Notes: generated by a model not told the origin, from the sequence alone. A DNA stretch of 64,000 nucleotides from Tepidamorphaceae bacterium (GCA_028289445.1 JANQPO010000011.1:124001-188000); one strand, 5' to 3'. Shown: positions 1 to 11,589, counted from the first letter of the stretch. Numbers and translations: made by a program.

Positions 1-1140
1 GCGCGCCAGCGGTCGCATGCGAAATTCGTCGCGGTCACCGGCAGCGTCGGCAAGACTGGCACGAAGGAGGCCCTGCGCCTGGCACTCTCGACCTGTGGCA
101 AGACCCACGCCTCTGTCAAATCCTTCAACAACCATTGGGGCGTGCCGCTCACGCTGGCGCGTATGGCCGAAGACACGGACTTCGGTGTCTTCGAGATCGG
201 CATGAACCACGCTGGCGAGATCACACCGCTCTCGCAGATGGTGCGGCCCCAAGTAGCGATGGTGACGACAGTCGCTGCCGTGCATCTCGGTTTCTTCGAT
301 TCCGTACGCGGGATTGCCGAGGCAAAGTCCGAAATCTTCACCGGACTGACGGCCGAAGGCACAGCGATTGTTCCTGCCGACAACGAATTTCGCGATCTCT
401 TGATCGACCGGGCGCGCACATCGGGTGCGCTGCGGATTGTCACTTTCGGGACGAGCGCCGGCGCCGATGTGCGGCTTCTTGACGTCAGCGCCGAAGACGG
501 CGCCAGCCGCGTAACAGCCGATATCCTTGGTAGGACTGTGAGCTATCTCCTGACAGTTCCCGGACGCCATTGGGTGGCCAACAGCTTGGCCGTCATCGCC
601 GCACTCGATGCGCTCGACTTGGACATGGATGTCGCCCTCGACGCGCTCGCCCAACTCTCCGCACCGCGGGGTCGCGGCGAAACGCATCGTTTCAAATTGG
701 GCGAGGGCACGCTCACTGTGATCGACGAGAGCTATAACGCCAATCCGGCGTCCATGGCCGCTGCCCTTGCGGTCTTGGGCGACACGCCGGTCGGGTCCGG
801 CGGCCGACGGATCGCCGTTCTCGGCGACATGCTGGAACTGGGCGCCACCGGTCCGGGTCTGCACATGGAGTTGGCCGATCCCATCGCCGATGCCGGCACC
901 GATCTCGTGTTCGCTAGCGGCCCCTTGATGGAAGGGCTTTTCGCGATCCTGTCGAAGGATCGGCAAGGCGAGTACTACGAAAAACCCGAAGGTCTTGTGG
1001 ACCCTTTGCTGGGCGCCCTTCGCGCTGGCGATGTCGTCATGGTCAAAGGGTCGCTCGGCAGCCGCATGGGTCCGATCGTCGAGGCCATCAAGTCTCACTT
1101 CGAAATGAGCGAAGACGCGCCGGCCAACGATTCAGCCTGA
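1..1140 (+). CDS. murF: UDP-N-acetylmuramoyl-tripeptide--D-alanyl-D-alanine ligase, 5'-truncated
   Basis: MurF adds D-Ala-D-Ala to UDP-MurNAc-tripeptide in the cytoplasm, completing the pentapeptide precursor. The reading frame is open from base 1, so the N-terminus lies outside the window; 379 codons are visible and about 90-100 residues are probably missing. The ATP-binding loop [11 protein letters not shown] is at visible residues 13-23, the central Mur-ligase motif [10 protein letters not shown] follows near residue 245, and the C-terminal [12 protein letters not shown] near 346-357 is typical of MurF. It is followed after 22 bases by mraY, the usual dcw order. An internal ATG at 142 is not the start because the P-loop lies upstream of it. 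Confidence 0.96.
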   Translation, partial: ARQRSHAKFVAVTGSVGKTGTKEALRLALSTCGKTHASVKSFNNHWGVPLTLARMAEDTDFGVFEIGMNHAGEITPLSQMVRPQVAMVTTVAAVHLGFFDSVRGIAEAKSEIFTGLTAEGTAIVPADNEFRDLLIDRARTSGALRIVTFGTSAGADVRLLDVSAEDGASRVTADILGRTVSYLLTVPGRHWVANSLAVIAALDALDLDMDVALDALAQLSAPRGRGETHRFKLGEGTLTVIDESYNANPASMAAALAVLGDTPVGSGGRRIAVLGDMLELGATGPGLHMELADPIADAGTDLVFASGPLMEGLFAILSKDRQGEYYEKPEGLVDPLLGALRAGDVVMVKGSLGSRMGPIVEAIKSHFEMSEDAPANDSA

Positions 1141-1162
1141 CGCGACAGATGACGAGGATTTT

Positions 1163-2248
1163 ATGCTTCACTACCTGACGAACTTCGCCGACCAGTTCTC
1201 CGTCCTCAACGTCTTTCGGTACATTACGTTTCGGACCGGCGGCGCGATGATGACGGCGCTCTTATTGGTCTTCATGTTCGGACCGACGCTGATCAAGGCG
1301 CTGAAAATTCGTCAGGGCAACGGCCAGCCGATCCGCGACGATGGTCCGCAGTCGCACATCATTGCCAAACAGGGTACACCGACCATGGGCGGGTTGATGA
1401 TCCTGGCCGGCATCATCGTGTCGATCCTGCTGTGGGGCAATTACAGCAATCCGTACGTCTGGATCGTCTTGGGCGTCACGGTCATTTTCGGGATGATCGG
1501 CTTCTATGACGACTATCTGAAGGTCACGAAGCAGTCCCATCTCGGCGTATCGGGGCGTTTGCGCCTGGGGATCGAATTCGTCGTCGCCGGCATCGCTTGC
1601 GTTCTCCTCAGCCAGATCGGTGAGGTGCCGTTTTCGACCTCTTTGACGGTACCGTTCTTCAAAGACATCCTTATCAATCTCGGCTGGTTCTTCATCCCGT
1701 TCGGCGCCTTTGTCATTGTTGGCGCCGGCAATGCGGTGAACCTGACCGATGGCTTGGACGGCTTGGCGATCGTTCCGGTGATGATCGCCGCCGGCAGTTT
1801 CGGCGCCATCGCCTATCTCTCGGGGAACGCCATCTTCGCCGACTATTTGCAGATCCATTTCGTGCGCGGCACCGGCGAACTGGCGGTCATCTGCGGCGCG
1901 CTGATCGGTGCCGGACTGGGGTTCCTGTGGTTCAACGCACCGCCGGCGTCGATCTTCATGGGCGACACGGGGTCGCTAGCGCTCGGCGGCATGCTCGGTG
2001 CCATCGCGGTCGCCACGAAGCATGAAATCGTTCTCGCCATCATCGGCGGCCTGTTCGTTCTGGAAGCCGTGTCGGTGATCGTGCAGGTGATTTCGTTTAA
2101 GCTCACTGGCAAACGGGTCTTCCGGATGGCGCCGATTCACCATCATTTCGAACAGCTCGGCTGGACGGAAGCGCAGGTCGTTGTCCGGTTTTGGATCATC
2201 GCCTTCGTCTTGGCGCTGGCCGGGTTGGCAACGCTGAAATTGCGCTAA
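1163..2248 (+). CDS. mraY: phospho-N-acetylmuramoyl-pentapeptide-transferase (lipid I synthase)
   Basis: MraY moves phospho-MurNAc-pentapeptide onto undecaprenyl phosphate at the inner face of the membrane, giving lipid I. The 361-residue product is strongly hydrophobic with about ten membrane segments and has the family signatures: GFYDDYLKV near residues 113-121, [10 protein letters not shown] near 193-202 (catalytic Asp cluster), and [10 protein letters not shown] near 324-333. Length matches the family. GAGGA lies 4 bases before the ATG. It sits between murF and murD as in other alphaproteobacterial dcw clusters. Confidence 0.97.
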   Translation: MLHYLTNFADQFSVLNVFRYITFRTGGAMMTALLLVFMFGPTLIKALKIRQGNGQPIRDDGPQSHIIAKQGTPTMGGLMILAGIIVSILLWGNYSNPYVWIVLGVTVIFGMIGFYDDYLKVTKQSHLGVSGRLRLGIEFVVAGIACVLLSQIGEVPFSTSLTVPFFKDILINLGWFFIPFGAFVIVGAGNAVNLTDGLDGLAIVPVMIAAGSFGAIAYLSGNAIFADYLQIHFVRGTGELAVICGALIGAGLGFLWFNAPPASIFMGDTGSLALGGMLGAIAVATKHEIVLAIIGGLFVLEAVSVIVQVISFKLTGKRVFRMAPIHHHFEQLGWTEAQVVVRFWIIAFVLALAGLATLKLR

Positions 2249-2309
2249 CGAGAGGCCACGTCTTGAACGCCCGGCAGCCGACCGCACACCCATCGGAGAC
2301 CCGGTCGCT

Positions 2310-3680
2310 GTGATCCGGCTGACGTCCTGGTCGGGCCGACGAGTAGCGCTGTTCGGGCTGGGCGGCAGCGGTGTCGCGACGGCGAAGAGCCTGTTGGCGG
2401 GCGGCGCCGATGTCGTCGCCTTCGATGACAATGCTGACCAGGTGACGGCGGCGCAGACCGAGGAGATCGCCTGCCGCGATTTGCGAGCAATCGACTGGTC
2501 GGCCATCGACGCCCTTGTGCTTGCGCCGGGTGTGCCGCTCACGCATCCAAAGCCCCATTGGAGCGTCGATCTGGCGATGGCCGCGAACGCGCCGATCATC
2601 GGCGACATCGCGCTCTTTGCCGACGAGAGGCGGGCGCTGGCGCCGGCCGCGCCTTTCATTGCGATCACAGGCACCAACGGCAAATCGACGACGACGGCCC
2701 TGGTCGCGCATATCCTGGGGTCTGCTGGCCGCGCCGTCGGCATGGGTGGCAATATCGGCACACCGGTGCTGGCCCTTCCCGAACCGAACGACGCGATCCA
2801 CTACGTTGTCGAGTGTTCGTCCTACCAGATCGACTTGGCGCCCGCTCTCGATCCGACTATCGGCATCCTCTTGAACCTTGCGCCGGATCATCTGGACCGG
2901 CACGGCACGATGGAGCATTACGCCGCAGTCAAGGAACGCCTTGTTGTGGGAAGTCGGACGGCGATCGTTGGCATCGACGATCCCTGGTGCGCGGCAGTCG
3001 CGGACAGGGCTGCGGGGCGCGGTCAGCCAATCCTGCGTGTTTCCGTCGATGGAACCGCTGCTGATTTGAGCATGGCGGGCAGCCGCATCCTCGCCGATGG
3101 CGCTGAAGTCGCCGATCTGGACGGCATTGTCACTTTGCGCGGGGGGCACAACGCCCAAAACGCGATGGCCGCGGTCGCCGCCGCCAGGTTACTCGGGCTT
3201 GACGATGGCGAGATTCAGGCTGGTCTCACCACATTTCCGGGGCTCGCGCATCGCATGCAGCCAATCGGCCATGTTGGCGATGTCCTCTTCGTCAACGATT
3301 CAAAGGCGACCAACGCCGATGCGGCAGCCCATGCGCTTGCCAGCTTCGATGCCATCTACTGGATCGCCGGCGGTCGCGAAAAAGAGGGCGGGATCGCCAG
3401 CCTTAACAGATTCTTTCCCAAAATCAGGAAAGCCTACCTGATCGGCGAGGCGGCGGAGCCGTTTGCGGCGACGCTTGGCGAGCGTCCGCACGCAATCAGC
3501 GAGACGCTCGATCGCGCCGTTGCCGAAGCCGCGCGCGATGCGGCTGCGGCCGGAGACCAGAATGCGGTTGTGTTGCTGTCGCCGGCAGCCGCGTCGTTCG
3601 ATCAGTATCGCAACTTCGAGCTGCGGGGTGCCGCGTTCGTCGATTGCGCGAAGGCTCTGCCCGGCTTCCGGGCGCTCTGA
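2310..3680 (+). CDS. murD: UDP-N-acetylmuramoylalanine--D-glutamate ligase
   Basis: MurD adds D-glutamate to UDP-MurNAc-L-Ala in the cytoplasm. The 456-residue protein starts with a Rossmann segment ([17 protein letters not shown]), has the ATP-binding loop [16 protein letters not shown] near residues 118-133, and contains the Mur-ligase motif [16 protein letters not shown] and a C-terminal [17 protein letters not shown] segment. The start is a GTG at 2310 with GGAG 9-12 bases upstream; no ATG fits as well. The 61-base gap from mraY is the largest within this part of the cluster. Confidence 0.96.
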   Translation: MIRLTSWSGRRVALFGLGGSGVATAKSLLAGGADVVAFDDNADQVTAAQTEEIACRDLRAIDWSAIDALVLAPGVPLTHPKPHWSVDLAMAANAPIIGDIALFADERRALAPAAPFIAITGTNGKSTTTALVAHILGSAGRAVGMGGNIGTPVLALPEPNDAIHYVVECSSYQIDLAPALDPTIGILLNLAPDHLDRHGTMEHYAAVKERLVVGSRTAIVGIDDPWCAAVADRAAGRGQPILRVSVDGTAADLSMAGSRILADGAEVADLDGIVTLRGGHNAQNAMAAVAAARLLGLDDGEIQAGLTTFPGLAHRMQPIGHVGDVLFVNDSKATNADAAAHALASFDAIYWIAGGREKEGGIASLNRFFPKIRKAYLIGEAAEPFAATLGERPHAISETLDRAVAEAARDAAAAGDQNAVVLLSPAAASFDQYRNFELRGAAFVDCAKALPGFRAL

Positions 3681-3691
3681 CGGGGAGATCA

Positions 3692-4852
3692 ATGCTCAGA
3701 CGGACCGACAAGAACCCGCTGGCGGAGTGGTGGTGGACGGTCGACCGGCTTTTGATCGGGCTCGTGCTGGCGCTTCTGTTCACCGGACTGGTCCTGTCCT
3801 TCGCCGCAAGCCCGGCGATCGCCGAGAAACATGGCCTGCCAAGTTTTCACTTCGTCATTCGCCAGGCGTTTTTCATGGCACCGGCAATCGCGGTGCTCAT
3901 GGTGACATCGCTGCTGAAGCCGGCGCAAATCCGCCGCGTCGCGCTCGTCGTTTTCGTCATCATGCTGGCCATGACCGCAGCCACTTTGTTTATCGGCTTC
4001 GAGGCCAAGGGTGCCAGGCGCTGGCTCTATATCGGCGGACTGTCGATCCAGCCGTCCGAGTTCTTGAAACCCGCCTTTGTGGTCATCACCGCCTGGCTCT
4101 TTGCCGAAGGCGTCAGGCGTCCGGATATGCCGGGAACGCTCCTGGCGTGCGGACTTCTGTTGCCCGTTGTCGGTGTTCTCGTCCTGCAGCCGGACTTCGG
4201 TCAGACCATGCTTTTGACCATCGTCTGGGGTGCGCTGTTCTTCATGGCCGGCATGTCGTGGGTATGGATTGTCTTTTTTGGAACACTGGGGATTGGCGGC
4301 ATCGTCGGGTCCTACTACACCGTCAGCCACGTCAAACGACGCATCGACAGCTTCCTCGATCCAGGCTCCAGCGACACGTATCAAACCGACCGCGCGATTG
4401 AGTCCTTCGTCAACGGTGGCTGGTTCGGTCGCGGGCCGGGTGAGGGCGTCGTCAAAAACGCGCTACCGGACTCACACACGGATTTCATTTTCGCCGTCGC
4501 CGGCGAGGAATTCGGTGCAATCTTCTGCCTCTTGATTGTCGCCGCGTATGCAGGTCTCGTGATTCGAGGGCTAGCGCAGGCCTATCGCGATGACGATCTG
4601 TTCCGGCGCCTGGCGACTGGCGGCCTGTGCATCCTGATCGGTCTCCAGGCGACCATCAATATGGCGGTCAATCTGTCGCTGATGCCGGCCAAGGGCATGA
4701 CGCTGCCGTTCATCTCCTATGGCGGCTCGTCGCTGGTTTCGATGGCATTTGCGATGGGCATGGTTTTGGCGCTGACGCGACGGCGAGCGCAGGCGATTGC
4801 GCTGCGTAGCGCCCCCCGCGAGACGCTCGCCTATGAGGAACCGGCCGAATGA
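3692..4852 (+). CDS. ftsW: SEDS-family peptidoglycan glycosyltransferase FtsW
   Basis: FtsW is the divisome SEDS polymerase that works with the septal class B PBP on lipid II. The 386-residue product is a polytopic membrane protein with the SEDS motifs RRWLYIGGLSIQPSEFLKPA, LQPDFGQTMLL, and near the C-terminus MPAKGMTLPFISYGGSS. I chose the ATG at 3692, which has GGGGAG five bases before it; an upstream in-frame start at 3644 lies inside murD and would add a non-conserved polar stretch. The stop overlaps murG by ATGA, implying translational coupling. Confidence 0.96.
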   Translation: MLRRTDKNPLAEWWWTVDRLLIGLVLALLFTGLVLSFAASPAIAEKHGLPSFHFVIRQAFFMAPAIAVLMVTSLLKPAQIRRVALVVFVIMLAMTAATLFIGFEAKGARRWLYIGGLSIQPSEFLKPAFVVITAWLFAEGVRRPDMPGTLLACGLLLPVVGVLVLQPDFGQTMLLTIVWGALFFMAGMSWVWIVFFGTLGIGGIVGSYYTVSHVKRRIDSFLDPGSSDTYQTDRAIESFVNGGWFGRGPGEGVVKNALPDSHTDFIFAVAGEEFGAIFCLLIVAAYAGLVIRGLAQAYRDDDLFRRLATGGLCILIGLQATINMAVNLSLMPAKGMTLPFISYGGSSLVSMAFAMGMVLALTRRRAQAIALRSAPRETLAYEEPAE

Positions 4853-5964
4853 GTCCACCCTCCGTCTTCGCCCTGGCCGCGGGCGGCACAGGAGGGCATT
4901 TGTTTCCGGCTGAAGCGCTCGCCAGCGAACTGCAACGGCGCGGGCATGTCGTGCATCTCCTCACCGATCCGCGCGGTCATCAATTCGCGACGGCCTTCCC
5001 CGATGGGCACACCCATGTCGTCCCCTCCGAGACCCTGCGCGGCCGGTCGATAATGGCGTTTTTCCGCATGGCGGCCGCGATCATCTCCGGCATCTTCGCA
5101 TCGCGTCGGATTTTGAGAGTGTGCAAAGCCGAGGCGCTCGTTGCGTTTGGCGGCTATCCGAGCGTTCCGCCCGGCTTGGCCGCCGCGAGCCTCGGTGTGC
5201 CGGTGATGCTGCACGAGCAAAACGCCGTCATGGGCCGTGCCAACCGCATCCTTGCCGGCCGGTCGCGTGTGATCGCCACCGGGTTCCAGACGGTCGCCAA
5301 GCTGCCAACCGCCGCTGCATCACGCTGCCAGTTGACGGGCAATCCAGTACGCCCAGCGATCCTGGCCGGCCAAACGCCCTATAGTGCGCCGGACGAAAAC
5401 GGTCAGATCCGCCTGCTGGTGTTCGGCGGTAGCCAAGGTGCGATGATCTTCTCCCGGGTCGTGCCCGACGCGATTGCGCAACTTTCCAGTGATCTCCAGA
5501 AGCGCATCTTGCTGGTGCAGCAGTGCCGGCCGGAAGACCTCGACCGCGTACGCGACACTTACACGGCGCTTGGTATCGAAGCCGAGTTGAATACCTTTTT
5601 CTCCGACATGCCGGAGCGGTTGGCGGCAGCGCATTTGATCGTCGCGCGCGCCGGCGCGTCGACGGTCGGTGAACTCGCCACCATGGGTCGGCCCTCCATC
5701 CTCATCCCGCTACCGGGCGCAATCGACCAGGATCAAAAGGCAAATGCCGGCGTGCTGGAACGCGGCGGTGCCGCCGTCATGATCGTTCAGGACGAATTCT
5801 CGCCCGAATCACTCGCGAAGACGCTAGAAGGCCTCATAACCATGCCGAATCGCCTGGCTGAGATGGCCGCCGCAGCGCGGACGTCGGCGACCGACAACGC
5901 CGCCGAACGCCTGGCCGATCTGGCCGAGAGCCTCGTCGCAGACCGTAAGGATAGTCAATCATGA
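4849..5964 (+). CDS. murG: UDP-N-acetylglucosamine--lipid I GlcNAc transferase
   Basis: MurG adds GlcNAc to lipid I to give lipid II at the inner face of the membrane. The 371-residue GT28 protein begins with the glycine-rich loop [19 protein letters not shown] near residues 8-26, continues with [13 protein letters not shown] and [14 protein letters not shown], and has the C-terminal-domain loop [10 protein letters not shown] and the nucleotide-sugar segment [18 protein letters not shown] near residues 265-282. Its ATG overlaps the ftsW stop and its stop overlaps the murC start (ATGA at both ends). Confidence 0.97.
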   Translation: MSPPSVFALAAGGTGGHLFPAEALASELQRRGHVVHLLTDPRGHQFATAFPDGHTHVVPSETLRGRSIMAFFRMAAAIISGIFASRRILRVCKAEALVAFGGYPSVPPGLAAASLGVPVMLHEQNAVMGRANRILAGRSRVIATGFQTVAKLPTAAASRCQLTGNPVRPAILAGQTPYSAPDENGQIRLLVFGGSQGAMIFSRVVPDAIAQLSSDLQKRILLVQQCRPEDLDRVRDTYTALGIEAELNTFFSDMPERLAAAHLIVARAGASTVGELATMGRPSILIPLPGAIDQDQKANAGVLERGGAAVMIVQDEFSPESLAKTLEGLITMPNRLAEMAAAARTSATDNAAERLADLAESLVADRKDSQS

Positions 5965-7367
5965 CCATGCCGCGAGACATCGGCCCCATCCACTTTGTCG
6001 GAATCGGTGGTATCGGCATGAGCGGTATTGCCGAGGTGATGGCCAATCTGGGCTATCAGGTGCAGGGCAGCGATATGGCCGCCAACGCCAATGTGGCGCG
6101 TCTGCGTGATATGGGCGTTACCGTGCACATTGGTCATGCGCCGGAAAACCTTGGGCAGGCGCGCGTCGTCGTCGTGTCCTCGGCAATCAAGGCGGACAAT
6201 CCGGAGCTGATCGCCGCGCGCGCCCGCTTCCTGCCCGTCGTGCGTCGTGCCGAGATGCTGGCCGAGCTGATGCGATTGAAGTCAGCGGTTGCCATCGGCG
6301 GCACCCACGGCAAGACGACGACGACGTCGATGGTGGCCGCATTGTTCGACGCCGCCGGTCTCGATCCGACCGTTATCAACGGTGGCATTATCAACGCCTA
6401 CGGTACCAATGCCCGGCTCGGCGAAAGCGATTGGATGATCGTCGAGTCCGATGAGTCCGATGGCAGCTTCGTCAAACTACCGGCCGAGATCGCCGTCGTC
6501 ACCAACATCGATCCGGAGCATCTGGATCACTACGGCAGTTTCGACGCGTTGCGCGACGCGTTTGTCCAGTTCGTAGAAAACGTGCCGTTTTACGGCTTCG
6601 CCGTTATGTGCATCGATCACCCCGAGGTCCAATCCCTTATCGGTCGCATCGAGGATCGCCGCATCCTGGCTTATGGCACCAGCCCCCAGGCTGACGTGCA
6701 GCTTTTGAACCTGACGTTTGAGGCCGGCGCTAGCCGGTTCGATGTCGTTGTGCGCGATCGCGTCGCCGGAGCCGAGCGCACGATATCGGGTTTGAGCCTG
6801 CCGATGCCTGGCCTCCACAATGCGCTGAATGCCGTGTCTGCAGTGGCCGTCGCATCAGAACTCGGCATTGGCGACGAGATCATTCGTACAGGTCTTGCAG
6901 GCTTTGCTGGCGTCAAGCGCCGCTTCACACGAACCGGCACATGGAATGGCGTTGCGATCTTCGATGACTACGGTCATCACCCCGTCGAGATCGCGGCGGT
7001 CCTCCAGGCCGCGCGCGAGTCGACATCGGGACGCATCCTCGCCGTCGTTCAGCCTCATCGCTATACCCGCCTGCGTGATTTGTTCGAGGAGTTCTGCACC
7101 TGTTTCAACGATGCGGACGGTGTTCTGGTCACGCCCGTGTACGAGGCAGGCGAAGAACCGATCGAGGGTGTCGACCGGGACGCATTGGTTGCCGGGCTCC
7201 AAGGCCATGGCCACCGCTTCGCACGTCCGATCGAGGGTCCCGACGACCTGCCGGCCGCCGTTAAGGCGTTCGTCGAACCGGGCGACATGGTGATCTGTCT
7301 CGGCGCTGGCACGATCACGCAGTGGGCGAACGCGCTGCCCGAAGCCCTTGCGGGAAAAGCGGCATGA
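5961..7367 (+). CDS. murC: UDP-N-acetylmuramate--L-alanine ligase
   Basis: MurC adds the first L-Ala of the stem peptide to UDP-MurNAc. Of its 468 residues, the N-terminal Rossmann loop [15 protein letters not shown] is at about 11-25, the P-loop [16 protein letters not shown] at about 111-126, and [15 protein letters not shown] and [10 protein letters not shown] motifs follow, the last being characteristic of MurC. Length is normal. It overlaps murG and murB by four bases each. Confidence 0.97.
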   Translation: MTMPRDIGPIHFVGIGGIGMSGIAEVMANLGYQVQGSDMAANANVARLRDMGVTVHIGHAPENLGQARVVVVSSAIKADNPELIAARARFLPVVRRAEMLAELMRLKSAVAIGGTHGKTTTTSMVAALFDAAGLDPTVINGGIINAYGTNARLGESDWMIVESDESDGSFVKLPAEIAVVTNIDPEHLDHYGSFDALRDAFVQFVENVPFYGFAVMCIDHPEVQSLIGRIEDRRILAYGTSPQADVQLLNLTFEAGASRFDVVVRDRVAGAERTISGLSLPMPGLHNALNAVSAVAVASELGIGDEIIRTGLAGFAGVKRRFTRTGTWNGVAIFDDYGHHPVEIAAVLQAARESTSGRILAVVQPHRYTRLRDLFEEFCTCFNDADGVLVTPVYEAGEEPIEGVDRDALVAGLQGHGHRFARPIEGPDDLPAAVKAFVEPGDMVICLGAGTITQWANALPEALAGKAA

Positions 7368-8347
7368 CGGCTGGCGCCGGTCTTGTCGCAACCCTTCAAG
7401 CGGCCTGTCCGGAATTGCGCGGACGGTTGACGGCCGATCAACCGTTGGCGCCCTACACCTGGTTTCGCGTCGGTGGCCCGGCCGATGCGCTGTTCGTCCC
7501 CGCCGACGAGGATGATCTCGCCGCTTTCTTGAAGGCCCTTCCGGCCGAGGTACCCGTTACCGTCCTGGGTCTGGCCTCCAACACGCTGGTACGCGACGGC
7601 GGAATCGATGGGGTCGTCATTCGTCTGACCGGCCGCGCCTTTGCCGATGTGAACGTTGAAGGCCACGGCCGGCTGCGCGTCGGCGCGGGTCTGTCGGACA
7701 AGCGGCTGGCGGCCGCCGCGCTTCAGGCCGGGATTGGCGGTCTGGAGTTTTATCACGGCATTCCGGGCGCCGTTGGCGGTGCTCTGCGCATGAATGCCGG
7801 GGCAAACGGAACCGAGACCGTCGATCGCCTGGTCGAGGCTCGGGGCGTCGACAGGGCTGGAAAGCGGATCACACTGAGCAACGCGGACATGGGATTTTCC
7901 TATCGCACGTCGACCGCCGATCCCGAACTGATCTTCGTCGAAGCCCTGTTTCAGGGCGAAGCCGCTGATCGCGGCGCGATCGAAGCGGCGATGTCCGACG
8001 TCCAGGAGCATCGCGAACGGGCGCAGCCGATCCGGGAAAAAACAGGCGGTTCGACGTTCAAGAACCCAACCGGTGGCAAGGCGTGGCAACTGATCGACGC
8101 CGCCGGATGCCGGGGGCTGGCCGTTGGCGGCGCCATGGTGTCGGAGATGCACTGCAACTTTCTGATCAACACCGGCGAAGCCACCGCGCTCGATCTTGAG
8201 CGACTGGGCGAAACCGTGCGCGCCCGCGTTCTGGCATCGTCGGGAACCAAGCTCGACTGGGAGATCAAGCGTATCGGCCGCTTTAAGCCGGGCGAGCCTG
8301 TGGAACCGTTCCTCGGAGATGAATCAGCGCAAAAGGCGGACGCATGA
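7364..8347 (+). CDS. murB: UDP-N-acetylenolpyruvoylglucosamine reductase
   Basis: MurB is the FAD-dependent reductase that forms UDP-MurNAc with NADPH. The 327-residue product has FAD-binding segments [14 protein letters not shown] and [16 protein letters not shown], and the C-terminal [19 protein letters not shown] and [15 protein letters not shown]; the serine of GGSTFKNP is the proton donor position in the family. I start at the ATG overlapping the murC stop; an upstream GTG/ATG-type start at 7322 would lie 46 bases inside murC and adds residues without family character. ATGA overlap with ddl follows. Confidence 0.95.
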   Translation: MTAGAGLVATLQAACPELRGRLTADQPLAPYTWFRVGGPADALFVPADEDDLAAFLKALPAEVPVTVLGLASNTLVRDGGIDGVVIRLTGRAFADVNVEGHGRLRVGAGLSDKRLAAAALQAGIGGLEFYHGIPGAVGGALRMNAGANGTETVDRLVEARGVDRAGKRITLSNADMGFSYRTSTADPELIFVEALFQGEAADRGAIEAAMSDVQEHRERAQPIREKTGGSTFKNPTGGKAWQLIDAAGCRGLAVGGAMVSEMHCNFLINTGEATALDLERLGETVRARVLASSGTKLDWEIKRIGRFKPGEPVEPFLGDESAQKADA

Positions 8348-9270
8348 CGAAACATGTCGCGGTTCTAATGGGTGGCTGGTCGGCCGAGCGCGAGGTCAGC
8401 CTGGATACCGGCAACGGCTGCAGCGAAGCCCTCGAAAACGCCGGCTTTCGCGTCACTCAGGTCGACGTGAAGCCGGATATCGCCGCCGTGTTGGCCGAGC
8501 TGAAGCCCGATGTTGCGTTCAACGCCCTTCACGGGCGCTTCGGCGAAGACGGCTGCATTCAGGGCCTCCTGGAAATCATGGAGATTCCCTACACCCATTC
8601 CGGAGTCCTGGCGTCGTCGGTCGCCAATCACAAGGAGCGCGCCAAGCTGGTGATGGCTGCCGCCGGCATCCCGGTCGCGCCGTCGAAAGTCGTGGCGAGA
8701 ACCGAGGCGGCGAAGGCGCACGTCATGGAACCGCCTTACGTCCTCAAGCCGGTCGACGAAGGTTCAAGCGTCGGCGTGTTCATCGTCTCGGAAGATCAGG
8801 CCCATCCACCGCAAGAGCTTTACTCCGACGAATGGCCCTATGGCGAAACGATCATGGCGGAGCGTTACGTCGCCGGCCGCGAACTCACTTGCGCAGTCAT
8901 GGGCGACAAGGCGCTCGACGTAATCGACATCGTGCCATCGGCCTCTTTGAAGTTCTACGACTACGACGCGAAATACAAGGAAGGCGGCTCTGTTCACATC
9001 CTTCCGGCGAAAATTAAACCAAATATTTACCAAAAAGTTCGGATGCTGGCGCTTGAAGCGCACCTTGCCTTGGGCTGTCGCGGCGTGAGTCGCGCCGACT
9101 TTCGCTATGACGACCGGGACGATGGGACGGGCGAGCTGATCTGTCTGGAAGTCAACACCCAGCCGGGGATGACCGCGACATCACTCGTTCCCGAACTTGC
9201 CGCCCATGCCGGCATGAGCTTTGAGGATTTGGTCGCCTGGATGGTGGAAGACGCGTCGTGCAACCGCTGA
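8344..9270 (+). CDS. ddl: D-alanine--D-alanine ligase
   Basis: Ddl joins two D-alanines in an ATP-grasp reaction; the dipeptide is used by MurF, encoded upstream. The 308 residues show the N-terminal [14 protein letters not shown] motif, [19 protein letters not shown], the ATP-grasp Lys region [14 protein letters not shown] and the C-terminal metal-binding segment [20 protein letters not shown]. It matches the DdlB-type gene carried in dcw clusters. The 3' end overlaps ftsQ by 13 bases. Confidence 0.96.
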   Translation: MTKHVAVLMGGWSAEREVSLDTGNGCSEALENAGFRVTQVDVKPDIAAVLAELKPDVAFNALHGRFGEDGCIQGLLEIMEIPYTHSGVLASSVANHKERAKLVMAAAGIPVAPSKVVARTEAAKAHVMEPPYVLKPVDEGSSVGVFIVSEDQAHPPQELYSDEWPYGETIMAERYVAGRELTCAVMGDKALDVIDIVPSASLKFYDYDAKYKEGGSVHILPAKIKPNIYQKVRMLALEAHLALGCRGVSRADFRYDDRDDGTGELICLEVNTQPGMTATSLVPELAAHAGMSFEDLVAWMVEDASCNR

Positions 9271-10193
9271 GACCGAAATGGACTGCCGAACCGGACCATG
9301 CGCCTGCCGGGCGCAGCCTGGCGCCTGTCGCATCGCGCGCGGTCGAACGGGTCATGGGTCGCCCGCCGGCCTACTACCAACGCAAGGGACGGATCTTTTG
9401 GGCTGCATGGCGCCGATCGATCCTGTGGTCGGTCACCGCCATCTTGGCGCTTGTGGTCGGGTTCACCAGTGCCGGTCTGCCGTTTCGGGCCGCCGGGACT
9501 CATGTCGCTGAAACCCTTGTGCTTGCCGCCGGCCTGCGTGTCGGTTCCATCGTGATCGAGGGGGACGACGGCATCCCGGACGCCGACGTCATCGACGCGC
9601 TGTCGCCCTTCAAAGACGTCCCTTTGCCGTTCTTCGACGTGGCTGAGGCCCGCGAAAAGCTGATGGCCATTCCCAGGGTGCGATCGGCCACTGTCATGAA
9701 GCTTTATCCGAACACGCTTCATTTGAAGATCGAAGAACGCGAGCCGTTCGCGCTTTGGCAGCGCGCCGGCAAGACGACGGTGATCGACCGTGATGGCCGA
9801 ATCGTGCGGGCCGCGCCTGATGGCAGCCAAACCGCCCTGCCGTTGTTCGTGGGCGAGGGCGCGAACGTTTCTGCGCACACCTTTCAGCAGGCGCTGAACG
9901 ATACGCCAAGCGTCAAGGCGCGTGTCGAGGCCGCCGTGCGCGTCGCCGACCGTCGCTGGACGCTGAAGCTGGACAACGGCGTGGATGTCCGCCTTCCCGA
10001 AACGGGCGCAGCCGAGGCGTTGGCGACACTAGCGAAAATGATGCGTCAGCCGCGCTTCTTCGATCAGCCCATCGCGTCGATCGATCTGCGGCTCGCCGAT
10101 CGGGTGACGCTGACCTTGACCGAAGAGGGCGCTGTGGCGCGCCGCACGCTGCTTGAACGGCAGGAACAGGGGACGGGGGAGCGGCACACATGA
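9258..10193 (+). CDS. ftsQ: cell division protein FtsQ
   Basis: FtsQ is a bitopic divisome protein that bridges early and late division proteins. The 311-residue product has a cytoplasmic N-terminus of about 53 residues, a single membrane segment near 54-74 (ILWSVTAILALVVGF core), a periplasmic POTRA domain ([20 protein letters not shown]) and the FtsQ beta domain with KLYPNTLHLKIEEREPFALW. The start is a GTG inside the end of ddl; that overlap and the ATGA overlap with ftsA fit the coupled operon. Sequence conservation of FtsQ is low, so context supports the name. Confidence 0.93.
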   Translation: MQPLRPKWTAEPDHAPAGRSLAPVASRAVERVMGRPPAYYQRKGRIFWAAWRRSILWSVTAILALVVGFTSAGLPFRAAGTHVAETLVLAAGLRVGSIVIEGDDGIPDADVIDALSPFKDVPLPFFDVAEAREKLMAIPRVRSATVMKLYPNTLHLKIEEREPFALWQRAGKTTVIDRDGRIVRAAPDGSQTALPLFVGEGANVSAHTFQQALNDTPSVKARVEAAVRVADRRWTLKLDNGVDVRLPETGAAEALATLAKMMRQPRFFDQPIASIDLRLADRVTLTLTEEGAVARRTLLERQEQGTGERHT

Positions 10194-11515
10194 GTGGCAC
10201 CGTCCATCATTTGCACCTATCGCCGATGCGGCCTCTGCCCAACGGTAGGGCGGCCATTGTCACTGTCATCGATATCGGATCGGAAAAGATCTGCTGTCTG
10301 ATCGCCAAGCTGAAGCCCAGTTCGCGCCAGAACGACGGCCTGGTGCGCAGCCACGACATCAGCGTGCTTGGGATCGGTTATCACCGCAGCGCCGGCATAA
10401 AGTCCGGCGTGATCATGGACATGGAAGCCGCTGAAACGGCGATCCGCCGGGCGATCGATGCCGCCGAGCGTATGTCGGGCACGACGGTGGAACGGGTAAT
10501 CGTTTCCGTCTCGGCTGGGCGCATTTCGAGCGAAACCTTTAGTGCCGAGATCGACACCAAGGGTCAGGAAATCACCGAACGGCATGTGCAAAAGGTGCTG
10601 CAGGCTGGTCGTGAGTTCTCGCTGGGCGACGAACGAACCGTTCTGCATTCGCTGCCGATCGGCTACGCGCTCGATGACCAGCGCGGCATCGGCGATCCCA
10701 TCGGCATGATGGGCGGCAGGCTTGGTCTCGACATGAATGTCGTCACCGCAAACATCCCGCCACTACGCAATCTCGTTTTATGCCTGGAGCGTAGCCATCT
10801 GGATGTCGAAGCCTTGGTCGCAGCGCCCTATGCCAGCGCACTCGGCACGCTGACGGCGGACGAGCTGCGCATTGGCACAGGCTGTATAGACCTTGGCGCC
10901 GGCACGACGAACATCTCGGTATTCTTCAATGAGTCCTTTGTTTTCGCCGACGCGATCGCCGTCGGCGGCAAGCACGTGACCATGGATCTGGCGCGTGGAC
11001 TGTCGACGAGCATCCAGCACGCCGAGCGGATCAAGGCGCTCTACGGCAGCGCGCTGATCGGTGATATCGATAATCGCGACACCATCACCGTCCCGCGCGT
11101 CGGCAGTGTCATGGACGAGGACATCATGCAGGTGCCGCGGGCGACCGTGAACGGCATCATTCGACCCAGAGTCGAGGAAATCCTGGAAATTCTGCGCGAC
11201 CGCCTGGTCAAGAGCGGCGCGTTCGGTCTGACCGGCAGGCGCATGGTGCTGACTGGCGGCGGCAGCCTGATGACCGGGATCGTCGAATTGGCCGAACGCA
11301 TCCTCGAATGCCGGGTTCGGATCGGGCGCCCGCTGCCTGTGGAAGGCTTGCCGGAAACCGCCCATGCGCCGAGCTTTTCGGCGGCCATCGGGCTCCTTGT
11401 TTATCCACAGGTGGCGCAAATTGAGCATTTCGAGCCGCGCAAGACTTTATCAGCACTGCGCGGGACGGGAAGCTATCTCGGACGAATCGGCCGTTGGCTG
11501 AAGGAGAGTTTTTGA
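10190..11515 (+). CDS. ftsA: cell division protein FtsA (actin-like membrane tether)
   Basis: FtsA polymerises at the membrane and anchors FtsZ. The 441-residue protein has the actin-type phosphate-1 motif VIDIGSEKICCLIAKL near residues 26-41, the phosphate-2 motif CIDLGAGTTNISVFF near 234-248, the adenosine-motif region MVLTGGGSLMTGIVELAE, and ends with a basic/hydrophobic amphipathic tail GRIGRWLKESF expected to bind membrane. The N-terminus is about 15 residues longer than the E. coli type. ATGA overlap with ftsQ; 115 bases separate it from ftsZ. Confidence 0.96.
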   Translation: MSGTVHHLHLSPMRPLPNGRAAIVTVIDIGSEKICCLIAKLKPSSRQNDGLVRSHDISVLGIGYHRSAGIKSGVIMDMEAAETAIRRAIDAAERMSGTTVERVIVSVSAGRISSETFSAEIDTKGQEITERHVQKVLQAGREFSLGDERTVLHSLPIGYALDDQRGIGDPIGMMGGRLGLDMNVVTANIPPLRNLVLCLERSHLDVEALVAAPYASALGTLTADELRIGTGCIDLGAGTTNISVFFNESFVFADAIAVGGKHVTMDLARGLSTSIQHAERIKALYGSALIGDIDNRDTITVPRVGSVMDEDIMQVPRATVNGIIRPRVEEILEILRDRLVKSGAFGLTGRRMVLTGGGSLMTGIVELAERILECRVRIGRPLPVEGLPETAHAPSFSAAIGLLVYPQVAQIEHFEPRKTLSALRGTGSYLGRIGRWLKESF

Positions 11516-11576
11516 CGTGTGGCGTTGCGAGCGCGCTCTAATCCCCTGTCGGCAGAGCGCAACGAAGTGAATCGGT

Positions 11577-11589
11577 GCCCCTTTGGGGC
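11577..11589 (+). promoter_or_regulatory. small GC hairpin in the ftsA-ftsZ gap
   Basis: GCCCC-TTT-GGGGC forms a short stem-loop 42 bases before the ftsZ ATG. It is too weakly placed to call a terminator because no T tract follows. It could affect mRNA processing or ribosome access ahead of ftsZ; this is inference only. Confidence 0.3.

Noticed and set aside
7061..8152. A 363-codon minus-strand frame across the murC-murB junction
   Set aside because: Antisense to two certain dcw genes, no motif.
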